Of a stretch of DNA of 64,000 bases, positions 48,849 to 59,915 are shown one piece after another (position 1 is the first letter of the stretch; every line of letters begins with the position of its first letter). Made by a program: the position numbers and the translations under genes. The notes below the pieces were generated by a model that searched no databases, was not told where the DNA came from, and saw nothing but the letters and a program-made list of their open reading frames with translations. The DNA comes from Lactobacillus iners DSM 13335. GTDB lineage: Bacteria > Bacillota > Bacilli > Lactobacillales > Lactobacillaceae. The stretch is taken from contig NZ_GG700801.1 in the NCBI RefSeq assembly GCF_000160875.1, positions 1-64,000 of the forward strand, written 5' to 3'.

Positions 48849-48955
48849 CATCGATGACTTTAAACGGTACAGAGAGACCGCAAGTTTCCTCATTGATGTA
48901 AACTAAATCTGGAGTCTATATCTGGTTGCTCTCTGCACGGATATAGACCCTTTTT
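48849..48955 (+). promoter_or_regulatory. PyrR attenuator of pyrF-pyrE
   Basis: Three mutually exclusive hairpins can be drawn. The anti-antiterminator pairs CATCGATGA (48849-48857) with TCATTGATG (48890-48898), including one G-U, and presents the conserved CAGAGAG loop (48870-48876). The antiterminator pairs CAGAGAG with CTCTCTG (48929-48935). The terminator pairs GTCTATATC (48914-48922) with GATATAGAC (48940-48948) and is followed by TTTTT. UMP-bound PyrR would stabilise the first hairpin and so favour termination. pyrF starts 17 bases downstream. Confidence 0.9.
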
Positions 48956-48971
48956 GTTTAAGGAGATAATT

Positions 48972-49679
48972 ATGAATAAACCTGTAATTGTAGCTCTAGA
49001 TGTAGAAGATAAGCCAAGTTTGGACCGACTATTGAGTAAACTAGGTGATCCAAAAGATATTACCGTAAAAATTGGCATGGAGCTTTTTTATCAATTCGGT
49101 ACAGAACCAGTAAAAGAACTAGTAGCTAAAGGATATAGTATTTTTTTAGATTTAAAATTACACGACATTCCTAACACTGTATACAATGGTATGAAACAAA
49201 TTGCCAAATTAGGAATTCAATACACAACTATCCATGCATTAGGTGGTAGTGAAATGATTAAAAAAGCCCATGAAGGATTAATTGCAGGTACTCCTAAAGG
49301 AAAAAGTCTTCCTAAATTACTAGCAGTTACAGAACTAACTTCTATTTCTGATGATTCTTTAGCTAATGAACAAAATTGCAAGTTAACAATGAAAGATCAA
49401 GTCATTAGTCTAGCAAAAATGGCTAAAAAATATGGAGCTGATGGTGTAATTTGCTCCCCCTTAGAAGTAGAAAAACTAAGAGCTGAAGTAGGCGAAGACT
49501 TTTTATATGTCACACCAGGTATAAGACCAGCAACAGATCAAAAATTTGATCAATCTCGCATTGCTACACCAGCTCAAGCTAAAGCATTTGGTTCGAGTGC
49601 AATTGTAGTGGGTCGACCAATTACTCTAGCTAAAGATCCCCAAGCAGCATATCAAAAAATTGTAAAGGAGTTCAATTAA
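48972..49679 (+). CDS. pyrF: Orotidine 5'-phosphate decarboxylase
   Basis: Last step of UMP synthesis. Strand 1 VIVALDVEDK; the catalytic Asp-Lys-x-x-Asp network is in FLDLKLHDIPNTV near residue 60; the phosphate loop VTPGIRPATDQKFDQ is near residue 183. The ATG at 48972 with AAGGAG 8 bases upstream gives 235 residues; the six-codon extension begins inside the attenuator's T-run. pyrE follows after one base. Confidence 0.96.
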   Translation: MNKPVIVALDVEDKPSLDRLLSKLGDPKDITVKIGMELFYQFGTEPVKELVAKGYSIFLDLKLHDIPNTVYNGMKQIAKLGIQYTTIHALGGSEMIKKAHEGLIAGTPKGKSLPKLLAVTELTSISDDSLANEQNCKLTMKDQVISLAKMAKKYGADGVICSPLEVEKLRAEVGEDFLYVTPGIRPATDQKFDQSRIATPAQAKAFGSSAIVVGRPITLAKDPQAAYQKIVKEFN

Positions 49680-49680
49680 T

Positions 49681-50316
49681 ATGTATACTAAAGAAATTAT
49701 TCAAAGTTTAATTCAAAATAAAATTGTTACTATTTCACCTGATAAGCCTTTCACTTATGCTAGTGGGATGCTTTCTCCAATCTATACGGATTTTCGTTTA
49801 ACTATTTCCTATCCAAAATTATGGAATATGATTTGTGATGATTTAGCAACATTAATTAAAGAAAAATATCCTCAAGTTACAGTAATTGGTGGTGTAGCTA
49901 CAGCTGGTATTCCTCATGCTGCTATTGTTGCCCAAAAATTAGGTTTACCAATGATTTATGTAAGACCAAAGCCAAAAGATCACGGAAAAGGGCGTCAAAT
50001 TGAAGGGTTATTTACAGCTCAAGATAAAATTGTTTTAATTGATGATTTAATTACAACTGGTGGTTCAGTAATTAATGCAGTCAAAGCAGCTCAAAAGAGT
50101 GGAGCTGACGTTATTGGTGTCAGTTCAATTTTTACATACTATCTACCAGACGCAAAAGAGAATTTTGCTAAAATAAATATTCCATTTGCCCCACTACTAT
50201 CTTATCCAGAATTATTAAAACAAGAAAAAGAAACAGGTCATGTCACCGATAAAGAATATATGCTATTAAAAAACTGGCACGATGATCCATGGGCTTGGGG
50301 TAAACAATTCAATTAA
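49681..50316 (+). CDS. pyrE: Orotate phosphoribosyltransferase
   Basis: Converts orotate and PRPP to OMP. The PRPP-binding motif is KIVLIDDLITTGGSVINAVKA near residue 120; MIYVRPKPKDHGKGRQIEG near residue 92 gives the catalytic Lys/His loop. 211 residues. AAAGGAG inside the end of pyrF serves as its ribosome binding site. Confidence 0.96.
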   Translation: MYTKEIIQSLIQNKIVTISPDKPFTYASGMLSPIYTDFRLTISYPKLWNMICDDLATLIKEKYPQVTVIGGVATAGIPHAAIVAQKLGLPMIYVRPKPKDHGKGRQIEGLFTAQDKIVLIDDLITTGGSVINAVKAAQKSGADVIGVSSIFTYYLPDAKENFAKINIPFAPLLSYPELLKQEKETGHVTDKEYMLLKNWHDDPWAWGKQFN

Positions 50317-50358
50317 AAGCATATATTTCACCAGTTGCATAATTGCGTATGTTTTTTT
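50317..50358 (+). terminator. Probable weak terminator after pyrE
   Basis: AAGCATAT can pair with GTATGTTT (one wobble) around a 20-base loop that itself has TTGCATAATTGC symmetry, followed by seven T. Weaker than other terminators in the window. Confidence 0.45.
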
Positions 50359-50409
50359 ATCTAATATTTGGTATAAAATTAACATAGTAACTATTTTTAG
50401 GAGGCAATT

Positions 50410-51060
50410 ATGAAAACAATTTATCTTGTTCGCCATGGTCAAACTTTTATTAACCGATATGATAAAATGCAAGGTTGGTGTGACACACCTCTAACTAATC
50501 AAGGAATTAAAGAAGCTGAAAATACTGGTGTAGTTTTAAAAGATATCCCCTTTGATATAGCATTCTCCAGCGACTTAAAACGTGCTTATGACACTTGTGA
50601 TTATATCATCAGCGAAAATTGTAATCGTCATGAATTACAACATATCTCATCTCCATTCTTTAGAGAACAGTTTTATGGCTATTTCGAAGGAATGAATTCT
50701 GATGAAGCCTACCGAATGATTGGTGGTCCACATGGTTACCCAACTCGCGAAAAACTACTATCCGCAATAGATTTAGATACTGTCAAGGATTATATGAAAG
50801 AAGCTGATCCATATCACGATGCAGAAAGTGCTAGTGAATATTGGCAACGTCTAAATCAAGGATTCTCTTTGTTAAATCAACTAGATGATGTTAAAAACAT
50901 ATTATTAGTTACTCACGGCTTCACCATTAGAAGTATCGTCAATCGATTTGCAAAAGGAAAATACAATTTGCTACATGGACCTCAAAACGGTTCAATCACT
51001 ATTATGAAAATTAATGACAAAGAGATAAAAATTACTGATTATAACAAATTAGAATTATAA
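50410..51060 (+). CDS. Histidine phosphatase family protein (phosphoglycerate mutase-like)
   Basis: Cytosolic member of the histidine phosphatase superfamily. Nucleophile His in IYLVRHGQTFINR at the N-terminus; partner residues in FSSDLKRAYDTC near residue 60 and the second catalytic His in LLVTHGFTIRS near residue 160. 216 residues. The gene has its own extended -10 (TGGTATAAA about 40 bases upstream) and an AGGAGG site. The substrate is unknown; the family ranges from phosphoglycerate mutase to broad phosphatases. Confidence 0.88.
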   Translation: MKTIYLVRHGQTFINRYDKMQGWCDTPLTNQGIKEAENTGVVLKDIPFDIAFSSDLKRAYDTCDYIISENCNRHELQHISSPFFREQFYGYFEGMNSDEAYRMIGGPHGYPTREKLLSAIDLDTVKDYMKEADPYHDAESASEYWQRLNQGFSLLNQLDDVKNILLVTHGFTIRSIVNRFAKGKYNLLHGPQNGSITIMKINDKEIKITDYNKLEL

Positions 51061-51093
51061 TCGCTAACTATAACACATAAAGCAGGTGATGAT

Positions 51094-52377
51094 TTGATAA
51101 ATACTATTCCGTCAAAAAGAAAGGTTTTCCTAGCTGGCGTCAATCTCAATAATAGCAACTTTAATTATTATATGGATGAATTAGCAAAATTAGCAGAAGC
51201 CAACCAAATGGAAGTAGTAGGTAGATCTTGGCAGAATTTAGAAACAATTGTTACTGGTACCTACTTTGGTCTAGGAAAAATTAATGAAATTAAACATCTA
51301 GCCAAGGAATTGCATGCTACAGTCATTATAATTAATGACGAATTAACACCAACACAAATACGCAATTTAGAAAAAATGACGAAATTATCTATTCTGGATC
51401 GGACGGAGTTAATTCTGGAAATATTTTCTAATCGTGTACGAACCAAACAAGCAAAATTACAAGTACAACTAGCAAGATTGCAATATGAGCTACCTCGATT
51501 ACATCCATCAGAAAATCGGCTAGATCAGCAGCGAGGTTCTGGAGGTGGCTTTAACAATCGTGGAGCAGGTGAAACTAAGCTAGAATTAAATAGAAGAACC
51601 ATCCAACAACAAATAAGCAATATCAAAAAAGATTTGAAAAAGATTAATCAGCAAGAAATAATTAAAGCTACTCAGCGAAACAATTCTTTCTTACCACAAG
51701 TTGCCTTAGTAGGATATACAAACTCTGGTAAATCTACTACTTTGAATAACCTCTTAAATGAATATTCTAAGAGTGCTGATAAAAAGCAAGTTTTTACTAA
51801 AGACATGCTTTTTGCTACTCTAGACACACATGTTAGAAGAATCGATCTCGAAAACAAACTAAGTTTTATTATATCGGATACTGTTGGTTTTGTTTCTAAT
51901 CTACCCCATAATTTAATTGAATCATTCAAAGCTACTTTACAAGAAGTAAGAGATGCAGATTTAATTATTAATGTGGTTGATGCTAGTGATCCTAATATCT
52001 TGCAAATGATCCAAACCACTACCAAGGTATTAGATGAATTGCAAATTGGTGATGTACCTATTATTACAGCATTTAATAAAGTAGATAAAACTGACCGGTC
52101 ATATCCTCAAATAGAAGGTAATGGCAACATTCTATATAGTGCTAAAGATCCCGAATCAATTAGATTGTTAGCTAAATTAATTCAAAAGAAAATTTTCTCC
52201 AATTTACAAGTTGTAGAATTATTCTTACCGCTCCAAATGGGAGATAAGCTTAACTATTTACATACACACGGGCAAGTAATTGAAGAAAAATATCAAGATA
52301 ATGGTATTTATATCAAAACAAAAATCTGTAAAAAGATTGCTGACAAATTTGCTAAATATAACTATAAAAGTAAATAA
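51094..52377 (+). CDS. hflX: Ribosome-associated GTPase HflX
   Basis: GTPase that splits stalled or hibernating ribosomes. The N-terminal HflX domain (GTYFGLGKINEIK near residue 52) precedes a conserved glycine-rich linker RGSGGGFNNRGAGETKLE, then the G domain: G1 GYTNSGKST near residue 205, G3 DTVGFVSNLP, G4 NKVDKTD. 427 residues. The start appears to be TTG at 51094, preceded by AGGTGATGA. It ends in a strong terminator. Confidence 0.94.
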   Translation: MINTIPSKRKVFLAGVNLNNSNFNYYMDELAKLAEANQMEVVGRSWQNLETIVTGTYFGLGKINEIKHLAKELHATVIIINDELTPTQIRNLEKMTKLSILDRTELILEIFSNRVRTKQAKLQVQLARLQYELPRLHPSENRLDQQRGSGGGFNNRGAGETKLELNRRTIQQQISNIKKDLKKINQQEIIKATQRNNSFLPQVALVGYTNSGKSTTLNNLLNEYSKSADKKQVFTKDMLFATLDTHVRRIDLENKLSFIISDTVGFVSNLPHNLIESFKATLQEVRDADLIINVVDASDPNILQMIQTTTKVLDELQIGDVPIITAFNKVDKTDRSYPQIEGNGNILYSAKDPESIRLLAKLIQKKIFSNLQVVELFLPLQMGDKLNYLHTHGQVIEEKYQDNGIYIKTKICKKIADKFAKYNYKSK

Positions 52378-52384
52378 TTACATA

Positions 52385-52424
52385 AAAAATGCTACCCTAT
52401 AAAAATTAGGATAGCATTTTTTTA
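52385..52424 (+). terminator. Terminator after hflX
   Basis: AAAAATGCTACCCTA and TAGGATAGCATTTTT form a long hairpin with one mismatch, then a T-run. It also separates hflX from the convergent ABC permease gene. Confidence 0.88.
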
Positions 52425-52494
52425 TACGCTTTAATCATTGGTACAGCTTTTTATTAAATTTATTTAGATTCATCAATAGAATCAATCATTATTT

Positions 52495-53250
52495 TTAACC
52501 TACCAAATCTATATAATTCATCCTTCTGAATTTTATAGATATTAAAATAAAAAGCAAACACAAAATTATAAGACAACCATTTAATAAATAACTAGTATTA
52601 ATTAATGTGGCAATTTGACGTTTTGTAACACCAAAAAACACGTAAGGCAAAGTATTGATATATATTAAATGCTTTGTTTCGCAAGCATCAGACACTCCCA
52701 GAAGAAAATGATTAACTACTTTTTGATTTAATTTCCAAAATATAGAAATTTGACTAATGATGATAATTAGACTACTTATAATAATGCAACCTTCTCCTAT
52801 CTTAGGACATTGTACATTTTTGAATAATACACACATCGCCATAATCAAAAGATAGAAAGCTATTAAAGATACCAATTTTTCAGGAATATACATACTGATA
52901 TAAAACTTTTGATTAGATGCCGTAGCTTGGGCATATTGGTAAGTACAGCCATAAATAATAGTACCCAATATGTAAAAGAAGATGTCAATAAACTCTAGTC
53001 CTTCTTTGGAATATGGAAAAATTTGCCAAAGCGAATCATGACCCAGATAATAATTTTTAATGATTTGATAAACTGTAACAAATACTATGATGGCTACAGT
53101 AGCGACATACCATAGTCCATTATACATTGATATGTTAGCTTTTTCTTTCTTTACCACATTTTCATAAATCAAAATGCCCAATTCAACTACAATTGGAAAT
53201 AAAAACATCAAACTGATTTTTTTTAATCTAATTAGTAAATATCTGCTCAT
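52495..53250 (-). CDS. ABC transporter permease-like membrane protein
   Basis: Membrane protein with about six hydrophobic helices (residues 10-28, 48-65, 90-105, 130-150, 155-175 and 218-240) and no conserved catalytic motif. Its ATG overlaps the stop of the ATPase gene by four bases (ATGA), so it is the membrane partner of that ATPase. The set resembles two-gene ABC-2 type exporters of the bacitracin or lantibiotic immunity type. The substrate is not predictable. Confidence 0.72.
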   Translation of the reverse strand: MSRYLLIRLKKISLMFLFPIVVELGILIYENVVKKEKANISMYNGLWYVATVAIIVFVTVYQIIKNYYLGHDSLWQIFPYSKEGLEFIDIFFYILGTIIYGCTYQYAQATASNQKFYISMYIPEKLVSLIAFYLLIMAMCVLFKNVQCPKIGEGCIIISSLIIIISQISIFWKLNQKVVNHFLLGVSDACETKHLIYINTLPYVFFGVTKRQIATLINTSYLLNGCLIILCLLFILISIKFRRMNYIDLVG

Positions 53251-53906
53251 TGTCCTATCCTTCTAATATATGCATCTTCAAGAGTTTTATCAACTGCTAA
53301 TATTTCAGCCCTTGAATTATGTGAGAGTATATGTCCATCTTTAATAAAAATCACGTCCTCAAGCATATCACCTAAATCTCGTATTAAATGAGTAACCATT
53401 AAAACAGTACTATTCTTTCTACGATAATTTTGAATTATATCCATAAAATATCGTCTTTTAATGGGATCAGTTGCTGACAAAGGTTCATCTAATACATAAA
53501 AGTCGGTATTTCTTGAAAAAACCAGTGCCAAATGCACTTGCTCATGCATTCCCTTAGAGCAATCATGAAGCTTTAACTGTGGAGATATAGAAAACTTTTG
53601 TAAAATTTTATACATTCTTTGTTCATCAAAATCTGAATATACAGACTTAAATAAGTCAATAGACTCTTTAATAGTCATACTTTCATATAAGAAATATCTA
53701 TCAGGCATATATGAAAAGCTACCCTCAATTTCACGTTGGCCTTTGAATTTATTTATATTTTTTAAAATAAGATTTACTAATGTTGTCTTACCAGAACCAT
53801 TATCTCCTAAAATTCCAACTATCTTACCATCATTGCGTAACGTAAGAGAGATATTATCTAAGGCTACTTTTCTCCCATATTTTACAGTTATATTTTTTAA
53901 TAACAT
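53247..53906 (-). CDS. ABC transporter ATP-binding protein
   Basis: Single nucleotide-binding domain of 219 residues: Walker A GILGDNGSGKTTLVNLI near residue 32, signature SKGMHEQVHLAL near residue 118 (the SKGM form seen in YtrB/EcsA-type exporters), Walker B DFYVLDEPLSATDP near residue 143 and the switch His in MVTHLIRD. AAGGAGG precedes the ATG. It is the first gene of the two-gene exporter operon; no regulator or kinase gene adjoins. Confidence 0.88.
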   Translation of the reverse strand: MLLKNITVKYGRKVALDNISLTLRNDGKIVGILGDNGSGKTTLVNLILKNINKFKGQREIEGSFSYMPDRYFLYESMTIKESIDLFKSVYSDFDEQRMYKILQKFSISPQLKLHDCSKGMHEQVHLALVFSRNTDFYVLDEPLSATDPIKRRYFMDIIQNYRRKNSTVLMVTHLIRDLGDMLEDVIFIKDGHILSHNSRAEILAVDKTLEDAYIRRIGQ

Positions 53907-53953
53907 ATATACCTCCTTTTAAAACGACTATCAGTCAATAGAAAAATAATATA

Positions 53954-53985
53954 AAAAGGCTAATATCAACTGATCCTAGCCTTTT
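53954..53985 (-). terminator. Terminator of purA-purB
   Basis: AAAAGGCTA and TAGCCTTTT form a perfect hairpin with a 14-base loop; on the minus strand it is followed by TTTTTATATT. It lies downstream of purB and upstream of the ABC operon. Confidence 0.82.
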
Positions 53986-54019
53986 AAATTTCATTAAAAA
54001 TATCCATATCATCAAATAA

Positions 54020-55315
54020 TTACAGTATGCCTAATTTTTTAAAAATATCATCAACATGCTTTAAATGATAATGATAATCAAAAGCATCATCAATATCTGA
54101 TTTAGAAAGATATTTAGTTATTTCACTTTCATCAACTAATTGTCTAAATTGAATTTGCTCATTCCATGATCTAGCTGTTAACTTTTGAACCATATCATAT
54201 GCCTTTTCACGTGATAGTCCTGCTTCATCAATCAGCTTTAATAGTAGTCGCTGAGAATAAATTAATCCATATGTTCTATCCATATTTTTCAACATGGTTT
54301 CGGGGAAAACATCCAAATTTTCCAAAATTTTATCAAATCTATTCAACATATAATCAATTGCAATAGTTGTATCAGGTAAAATTATTCTTTCAGCTGAAGA
54401 ATGTGAAATATCACGTTCATGCCATAAAGAAACATTTTCGTATGCTGTTAGCATGTGTCCTCTAATTACACGTGCCATACCACATAAATTTTCTGATCCA
54501 ATCGGATTCCGCTTATGAGGCATTGCCGAGGAACCCTTTTGTCCTGCTCTAAAATGCTCTTCTACTTCATGTATTTCAGATCTCTGTAAAGACCTAATTT
54601 CTGTAGCCCAATTTTCAATACTAGTAGCAATTAAAGCCAACATTGCCAAATATTCTGCATGTAAGTCTCGTGGTAAAACTTGACTAGTAATCGGTTGTTG
54701 GTTAAGACCTAATTGATGTAAAACACTTGTTTCTACCTCGGGTGGCACATTAGCAAAAGTACCAACTGCTCCAGAAATTTTACCTGATTCTACTCCAGCT
54801 GCTGCATGTTCAAAACGATCAATATCACGTATAATTTCTGCATACCAACGTCCTAATTTTAAGCCAAAAGTGGTTGGCTCTGCATGGACACCATGAGTTC
54901 TTCCCATCATGACAGTATCTTTATATTTAAGTGCTTTTTTGGCAATCGTATTTTTAAGATGAGCTAAATCAGAACGCAAAATATCATTTGCTTCTTTAAG
55001 TAACACGCCTTGTGCTGTATCTACAACATCTGTGGAAGTAAGTCCAAAATGCACCCATTTTCTCTCTTCACCTAAGCTTTCTGAAACAGCTCTAGTAAAG
55101 GCAACTACATCATGATGAGTAATTGCTTCAATTTCAGCTACACGTTCAGCGGTAAAACTAGCTTTTTTAGCAATCTTTTGTGCATCTGCAACTGGAACCT
55201 CGCCTAGTTCACTCCATGCATTAGTTGCAGCAATTTCAACTTTTAGCCAAGCAGCATAACGATTTTCATCTGTCCAAATTTTGCCCATTTCTGGGCGAGT
55301 GTATCTATCCAGCAT
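54020..55315 (-). CDS. purB: Adenylosuccinate lyase
   Basis: Splits fumarate from adenylosuccinate (and SAICAR) in AMP synthesis. The superfamily signature [16 protein letters not shown] is near residue 263; the catalytic His region [15 protein letters not shown] lies near residue 140 and [15 protein letters not shown] near residue 80. 431 residues. It follows purA by 3 bp. No early purine genes are in the window. Confidence 0.96.
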   Translation of the reverse strand: MLDRYTRPEMGKIWTDENRYAAWLKVEIAATNAWSELGEVPVADAQKIAKKASFTAERVAEIEAITHHDVVAFTRAVSESLGEERKWVHFGLTSTDVVDTAQGVLLKEANDILRSDLAHLKNTIAKKALKYKDTVMMGRTHGVHAEPTTFGLKLGRWYAEIIRDIDRFEHAAAGVESGKISGAVGTFANVPPEVETSVLHQLGLNQQPITSQVLPRDLHAEYLAMLALIATSIENWATEIRSLQRSEIHEVEEHFRAGQKGSSAMPHKRNPIGSENLCGMARVIRGHMLTAYENVSLWHERDISHSSAERIILPDTTIAIDYMLNRFDKILENLDVFPETMLKNMDRTYGLIYSQRLLLKLIDEAGLSREKAYDMVQKLTARSWNEQIQFRQLVDESEITKYLSKSDIDDAFDYHYHLKHVDDIFKKLGIL

Positions 55316-55318
55316 TAT

Positions 55319-56608
<1,290 letters not shown>

Positions 56609-56652
56609 TTAATTTCACCTCATAAAATATATTAAATCACAAACCAGAATCA

Positions 56653-56681
56653 AGTGTAACAGTATAAATACCATTAGTCAA
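56653..56681 (-). promoter_or_regulatory. Sigma-A promoter of purA-purB
   Basis: -35 TTGACT (56676-56681) and -10 TACACT (56653-56658) on the minus strand, 17 bp apart, about 45 bases before the purA ATG. Confidence 0.7.
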
Positions 56682-56690
56682 TTAACTTTA

Positions 56691-56725
56691 ACGAACATTT
56701 ATCAATATATTTTTCAGCATTGTTC
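56691..56725. promoter_or_regulatory. Candidate PurR binding site (paired PurBoxes)
   Basis: ACGAACATTT (56691-56700) matches the CGAAC core of the Gram-positive PurBox, and an inverted ATTGTTC lies at 56719-56725. The pair is between divergent purA and guaC and just upstream of the purA -35. The gap between cores is a few bases longer than the Bacillus standard, so this is tentative. Confidence 0.35.
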
Positions 56726-56799
56726 ATATAATGGTTGACTTTTTAAGTAAATATACGTATATTAGCTCTTGTGATAAAAAATATAGCGAGGTAATCAGA

Positions 56800-57792
56800 T
56801 TGAGTAATTATTTTAGTATGGAAGCTTTTGATTATGATGATATCCAATTAGTTCCTAATAAATGTATCATCAAAAGTAGAAAAGAGGCAGATACCTCTAT
56901 AAAATTCGGAAAGCGAACTTTTAAACTACCAGTGGTACCAGCCAATATGGAAAGTGTTATTAATGAACCTTTAGCTGTGTGGCTTGCTGAAAATGACTAT
57001 TACTATGTAATGCATCGTTTCCAACCAGAAAAAAGAGCTGATTTTATCAAAATGATGCATGATAAAGGTCTCTTTGCTTCAATTTCTGTTGGTATTAAAG
57101 ATGAAGAATATAAATTTATTGATCAACTAGCTAACGAAAAATTAGTTCCAGAATATATCACAATAGACGTAGCACACGGACACTCTGACTATGTGATCAA
57201 GATGATTAAATATATCAAAGAAAAATTACCTGAATCTTTCCTAACTGCAGGTAATATTGCTACTCCTGAAGCAGTTCGAGAATTAGAAAATGCAGGTGCT
57301 GATGCAACTAAAGTTGGTATTGGACCAGGTCGTGCATGCATTACGAAATTAAAAACCGGCTTTGGCACAGGAGGATGGCAATTAGCAGCATTAAGGATGT
57401 GTTCAAAAGCTGCCAGAAAGCCATTAATTGCTGACGGTGGAATTAGACACAATGGTGATATTGCTAAGTCAGTTCGTTTTGGAGCATCAATGGTAATGAT
57501 TGGTTCCTTATTTGCAGGTCATCTCGAATCACCTGGTAATATTATTACTATTGATAATAAAACATATAAACAATATTGGGGTTCAGCATCTGCAGTACAA
57601 AAAGGTGCCTATAACAATGTTGAAGGAAAACAATTACTTGTTCCATATCGTGGTTCAATTAAAGACACTCTTAAGGAAATGCAAGAAGATTTGCAATCTG
57701 CTATTTCCTACGCTGGAGGTAAGGATCTCCATTCCATCCGTGTAGTTGATTATGTAATTGTGAAGTCATCAATTATGAATGGTGACAAATAA
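56800..57792 (+). CDS. guaC: GMP reductase
   Basis: Reduces GMP to IMP with NADPH. IMPDH/GMPR barrel: [18 protein letters not shown] at the N-terminus, the substrate loop with catalytic Cys in [20 protein letters not shown] near residue 175, and the phosphate site [15 protein letters not shown]. No CBS domains, hence GMP reductase and not IMP dehydrogenase. The likely start is TTG at 56800, which has GAGG eight bases upstream and gives 330 residues; the ATG at 56818 is the alternative, and the open frame from 56731 is unsupported. Divergent from purA. Confidence 0.9.
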   Translation: MSNYFSMEAFDYDDIQLVPNKCIIKSRKEADTSIKFGKRTFKLPVVPANMESVINEPLAVWLAENDYYYVMHRFQPEKRADFIKMMHDKGLFASISVGIKDEEYKFIDQLANEKLVPEYITIDVAHGHSDYVIKMIKYIKEKLPESFLTAGNIATPEAVRELENAGADATKVGIGPGRACITKLKTGFGTGGWQLAALRMCSKAARKPLIADGGIRHNGDIAKSVRFGASMVMIGSLFAGHLESPGNIITIDNKTYKQYWGSASAVQKGAYNNVEGKQLLVPYRGSIKDTLKEMQEDLQSAISYAGGKDLHSIRVVDYVIVKSSIMNGDK

Positions 57793-57833
57793 AAAAGAGA
57801 TCACAACTCAATAAAAGATTTACAATCTTGTAA

Positions 57834-57873
57834 AAATTCGGCATCGTCGTAACCATCGGCTATGCCGTTTTTA
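57834..57873 (+). terminator. Hairpin after guaC, probable terminator
   Basis: CGGCAT (57839-57844) pairs with ATGCCG (57862-57867) around a loop with further GC-rich symmetry; T-run follows. It is about 45 bp after the guaC stop and marks the start of the debris region. Confidence 0.6.
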
Positions 57874-58054
57874 CGTTACTTAAAATTATGTACTTCCTAA
57901 ATGATTTTCCATCACAGATTTGTTTTATAATATCCTCGTTAATAATTGCTTCGTATGTATCTTTGAAAAGCTGCCTCTATGACTGGATGGTAGAAAAATT
58001 TATCAATTTATGCTATATTTTTGCTATATTTTGGAAATCTATAAAGGAAATGCA
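57874..58054 (-). other. Unassigned stretch with possible broken reading frames
   Basis: No intact gene. On the minus strand, two short overlapping frames (one containing EAIINEDIIKQICDGKSF and ending at a TAG near 57860) could belong to a frameshifted gene, but no family is recognised. Repeated TTTGCTATATTTT units lie near 58010-58030. Best read as part of the gene debris between guaC and the surface protein. Confidence 0.35.
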
Positions 58055-58141
58055 ATGATATTTTCAGAAGAAATAAAGCAAATAAGAACAAACTGTTTTT
58101 TTATACAGGAAGATTTTCAAAGAACATTATATCGATTATAG
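58055..58141 (+). pseudogene. N-terminal fragment of an XRE-type HTH regulator
   Basis: ATG with AAGGAAATGCA upstream; the 28-codon frame starts MIFSEEIKQIRTNCFF and continues IQEDFQRTL before a TAG. This matches the first helices of XRE-family DNA-binding proteins (typically FSEKLKxIRKxxGLSQEEFA) and then breaks. Its last 29 bases overlap the hsdR remnant in another frame, so the junction is a deletion fusing two genes. Confidence 0.5.
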
Positions 58142-59907
58142 CAATATAGAAGATAAATATCTGAATGATAAAGTTGGAGGAAGAAGAATGGTTGATACAA
58201 AGGATGAAGATATAGATGACGAGATGGTCTGGGATATCAATCGTGAAAAGGCAATGATGGCTCCGCAAAGAATCAAGCTTGTAACAAAATATATCCTTGA
58301 ACATTTTGACCAGAAGACCTATCGTGGCTATAAGACCTATGCCTACAATACTCTTATGAATGTGGCAAAGGTTGTTTCTTCCGACAGAGGTGCTGTGGAA
58401 GAAATTAAGAAAAAATAGCGTGTGAGTGGATTTAACTCTATCTTTGCCGTCGCCTCTGTTCCGATGGCAAAATTGTATTATGAAGAATTCAAAAAGCAAA
58501 TGGCAAAAGATCCTACAAAAAAACTGCGTATTGCGACTATCTTCAGTTATGGAGCTAATGAGGAAGAATCTGATGGTATCCTTGATGAGGAAAACTCTGA
58601 GGATGCATCAGCACTTGATAGCACCTTCTCGTGATTTCTTGGAAGGTGCTATCAAAGATTACAATGAAATGTTCCATACGAACTACTCTACAGATAGCGA
58701 CAAATTCCAGAACTATTATAAGGACGTTTCCCTTCGTATGAAGAATAAAGAACTCGATTTGCTCATCGTAGTCAATATGTTTCTTACGGGCTTTGATGCT
58801 ACCACGCTAAACACACTGTGGGTAGATAAAAATCTTAAGATGCACGGACTCATTCAAGCATTTTCAAGAACAAACAGAATCCTTAACTCGATTAAGACAT
58901 TTGGTAACATTGTCTGCTTTAGAAATCTTCAGAAACGTGTTGATACTGCTATTTCACTTTTTGGTGATAAAAATGCAGGTGGTATTGTCCTGATGAAGGG
59001 CTTTAAAGATTACTATTATGGCTATGAAGGTATTGATGGAAAGCAGATGCCTGGTTATGCAGATATGATGGAAGAACTCAAAGAAAAGTTTCCACTGTCA
59101 GAACCACAGATTGTTGGAGAACAGAATCAGAAAGACTTTATCTCTCTTTTTGGTGCAATTCTTCGGATGCGTAATCTGTTATCTTCATTTGATGAATTTG
59201 TAGGCAAAGAGCTTATTACAGAGTATGATCTGCGAGATTATCTTAGCAGATACCAAGATCTTCATGACGAATGGAAACGCAAACGTGAGCAAGGTGAAAG
59301 CACAGACATCATCGATGATATCGTCTTTGAGGTAGAACTCATCAAGCAGATAGAAATCAATATTGACTATATCCTTATGCTCGTTAAGAAATATCACGAT
59401 ACACATTGCGAGGATAATGAAATGCTTATTACCATCACCAAGGCTATTGATGCCAGTCCAGAGCTTCGTAGTAAGAAAGAACTCATTGAAAACTTTATTG
59501 CAGGAATAAATGATGTCGAAGATGTTATGAAAGAATGGCATGATTATGTAGCTGAAAAGCGTGAAGAGGAACTTGTTCAGATTATCAAAGAAGAAAAGCT
59601 GAAAGAACCTGAAACAAGAAAATTCCTTGAGAATGCATTCCGTGACGGTGAAATTAAGACTGCCGGAACGGATATTGATAAGCTTATGCCTCCTGTATCT
59701 CGTTTTGGTGGCAGAAACAGAGCCGTTAAGAAACAAGGTGTCATCGACAAACTGAAATTATTCTTTGAGAAGTTCTTCGGGGTTGGAGGTTCATTCACTA
59801 CTGAAAAGCCAAAGTTTTTTAATTATGCAGATGCGATGACTCAACAGTCTGTTCTTATGGTTGCAGAAGATTCCGCAACTCATGGGACAAAGAAAGATGC
59901 TGAGTAA
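58113..59907 (+). pseudogene. hsdR: HsdR (type I restriction subunit) remnant, N-terminus deleted, stop and frameshift
   Basis: C-terminal part of a type I restriction endonuclease motor subunit. The nuclease domain and most of the first helicase lobe are missing. Continuous homology begins around FKEHYIDYSN (58116) and runs through KYILEHFDQKTYR, the second helicase lobe (LIVVNMFLTGFDATTLNTLWVDK; LIQAFSRTNRI) and the C-terminal helical domain to a normal end. Two lesions are visible: an in-frame TAG at 58416-58418, and one extra T near 58626 (ACCTTCTCG for ACCTCTCG) that shifts the frame. Codon use is more GC-rich than the neighbours, suggesting transfer. No hsdS or hsdM is present. It cannot make a working enzyme. 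Confidence 0.9.
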
Positions 59908-59915
59908 ATGATAAG

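Noticed and set aside
53247..53906. ATPase signature SKGM in place of LSGGQ read as an inactive ABC protein
   Set aside because: SKGM is the normal form in YtrB/EcsA-type exporters, and Walker A, Walker B and the switch His are intact.
58101..59798. Minus-strand frames of 73-183 codons opposite hsdR
   Set aside because: Shadows of the hsdR remnant; no start signals and no family similarity.
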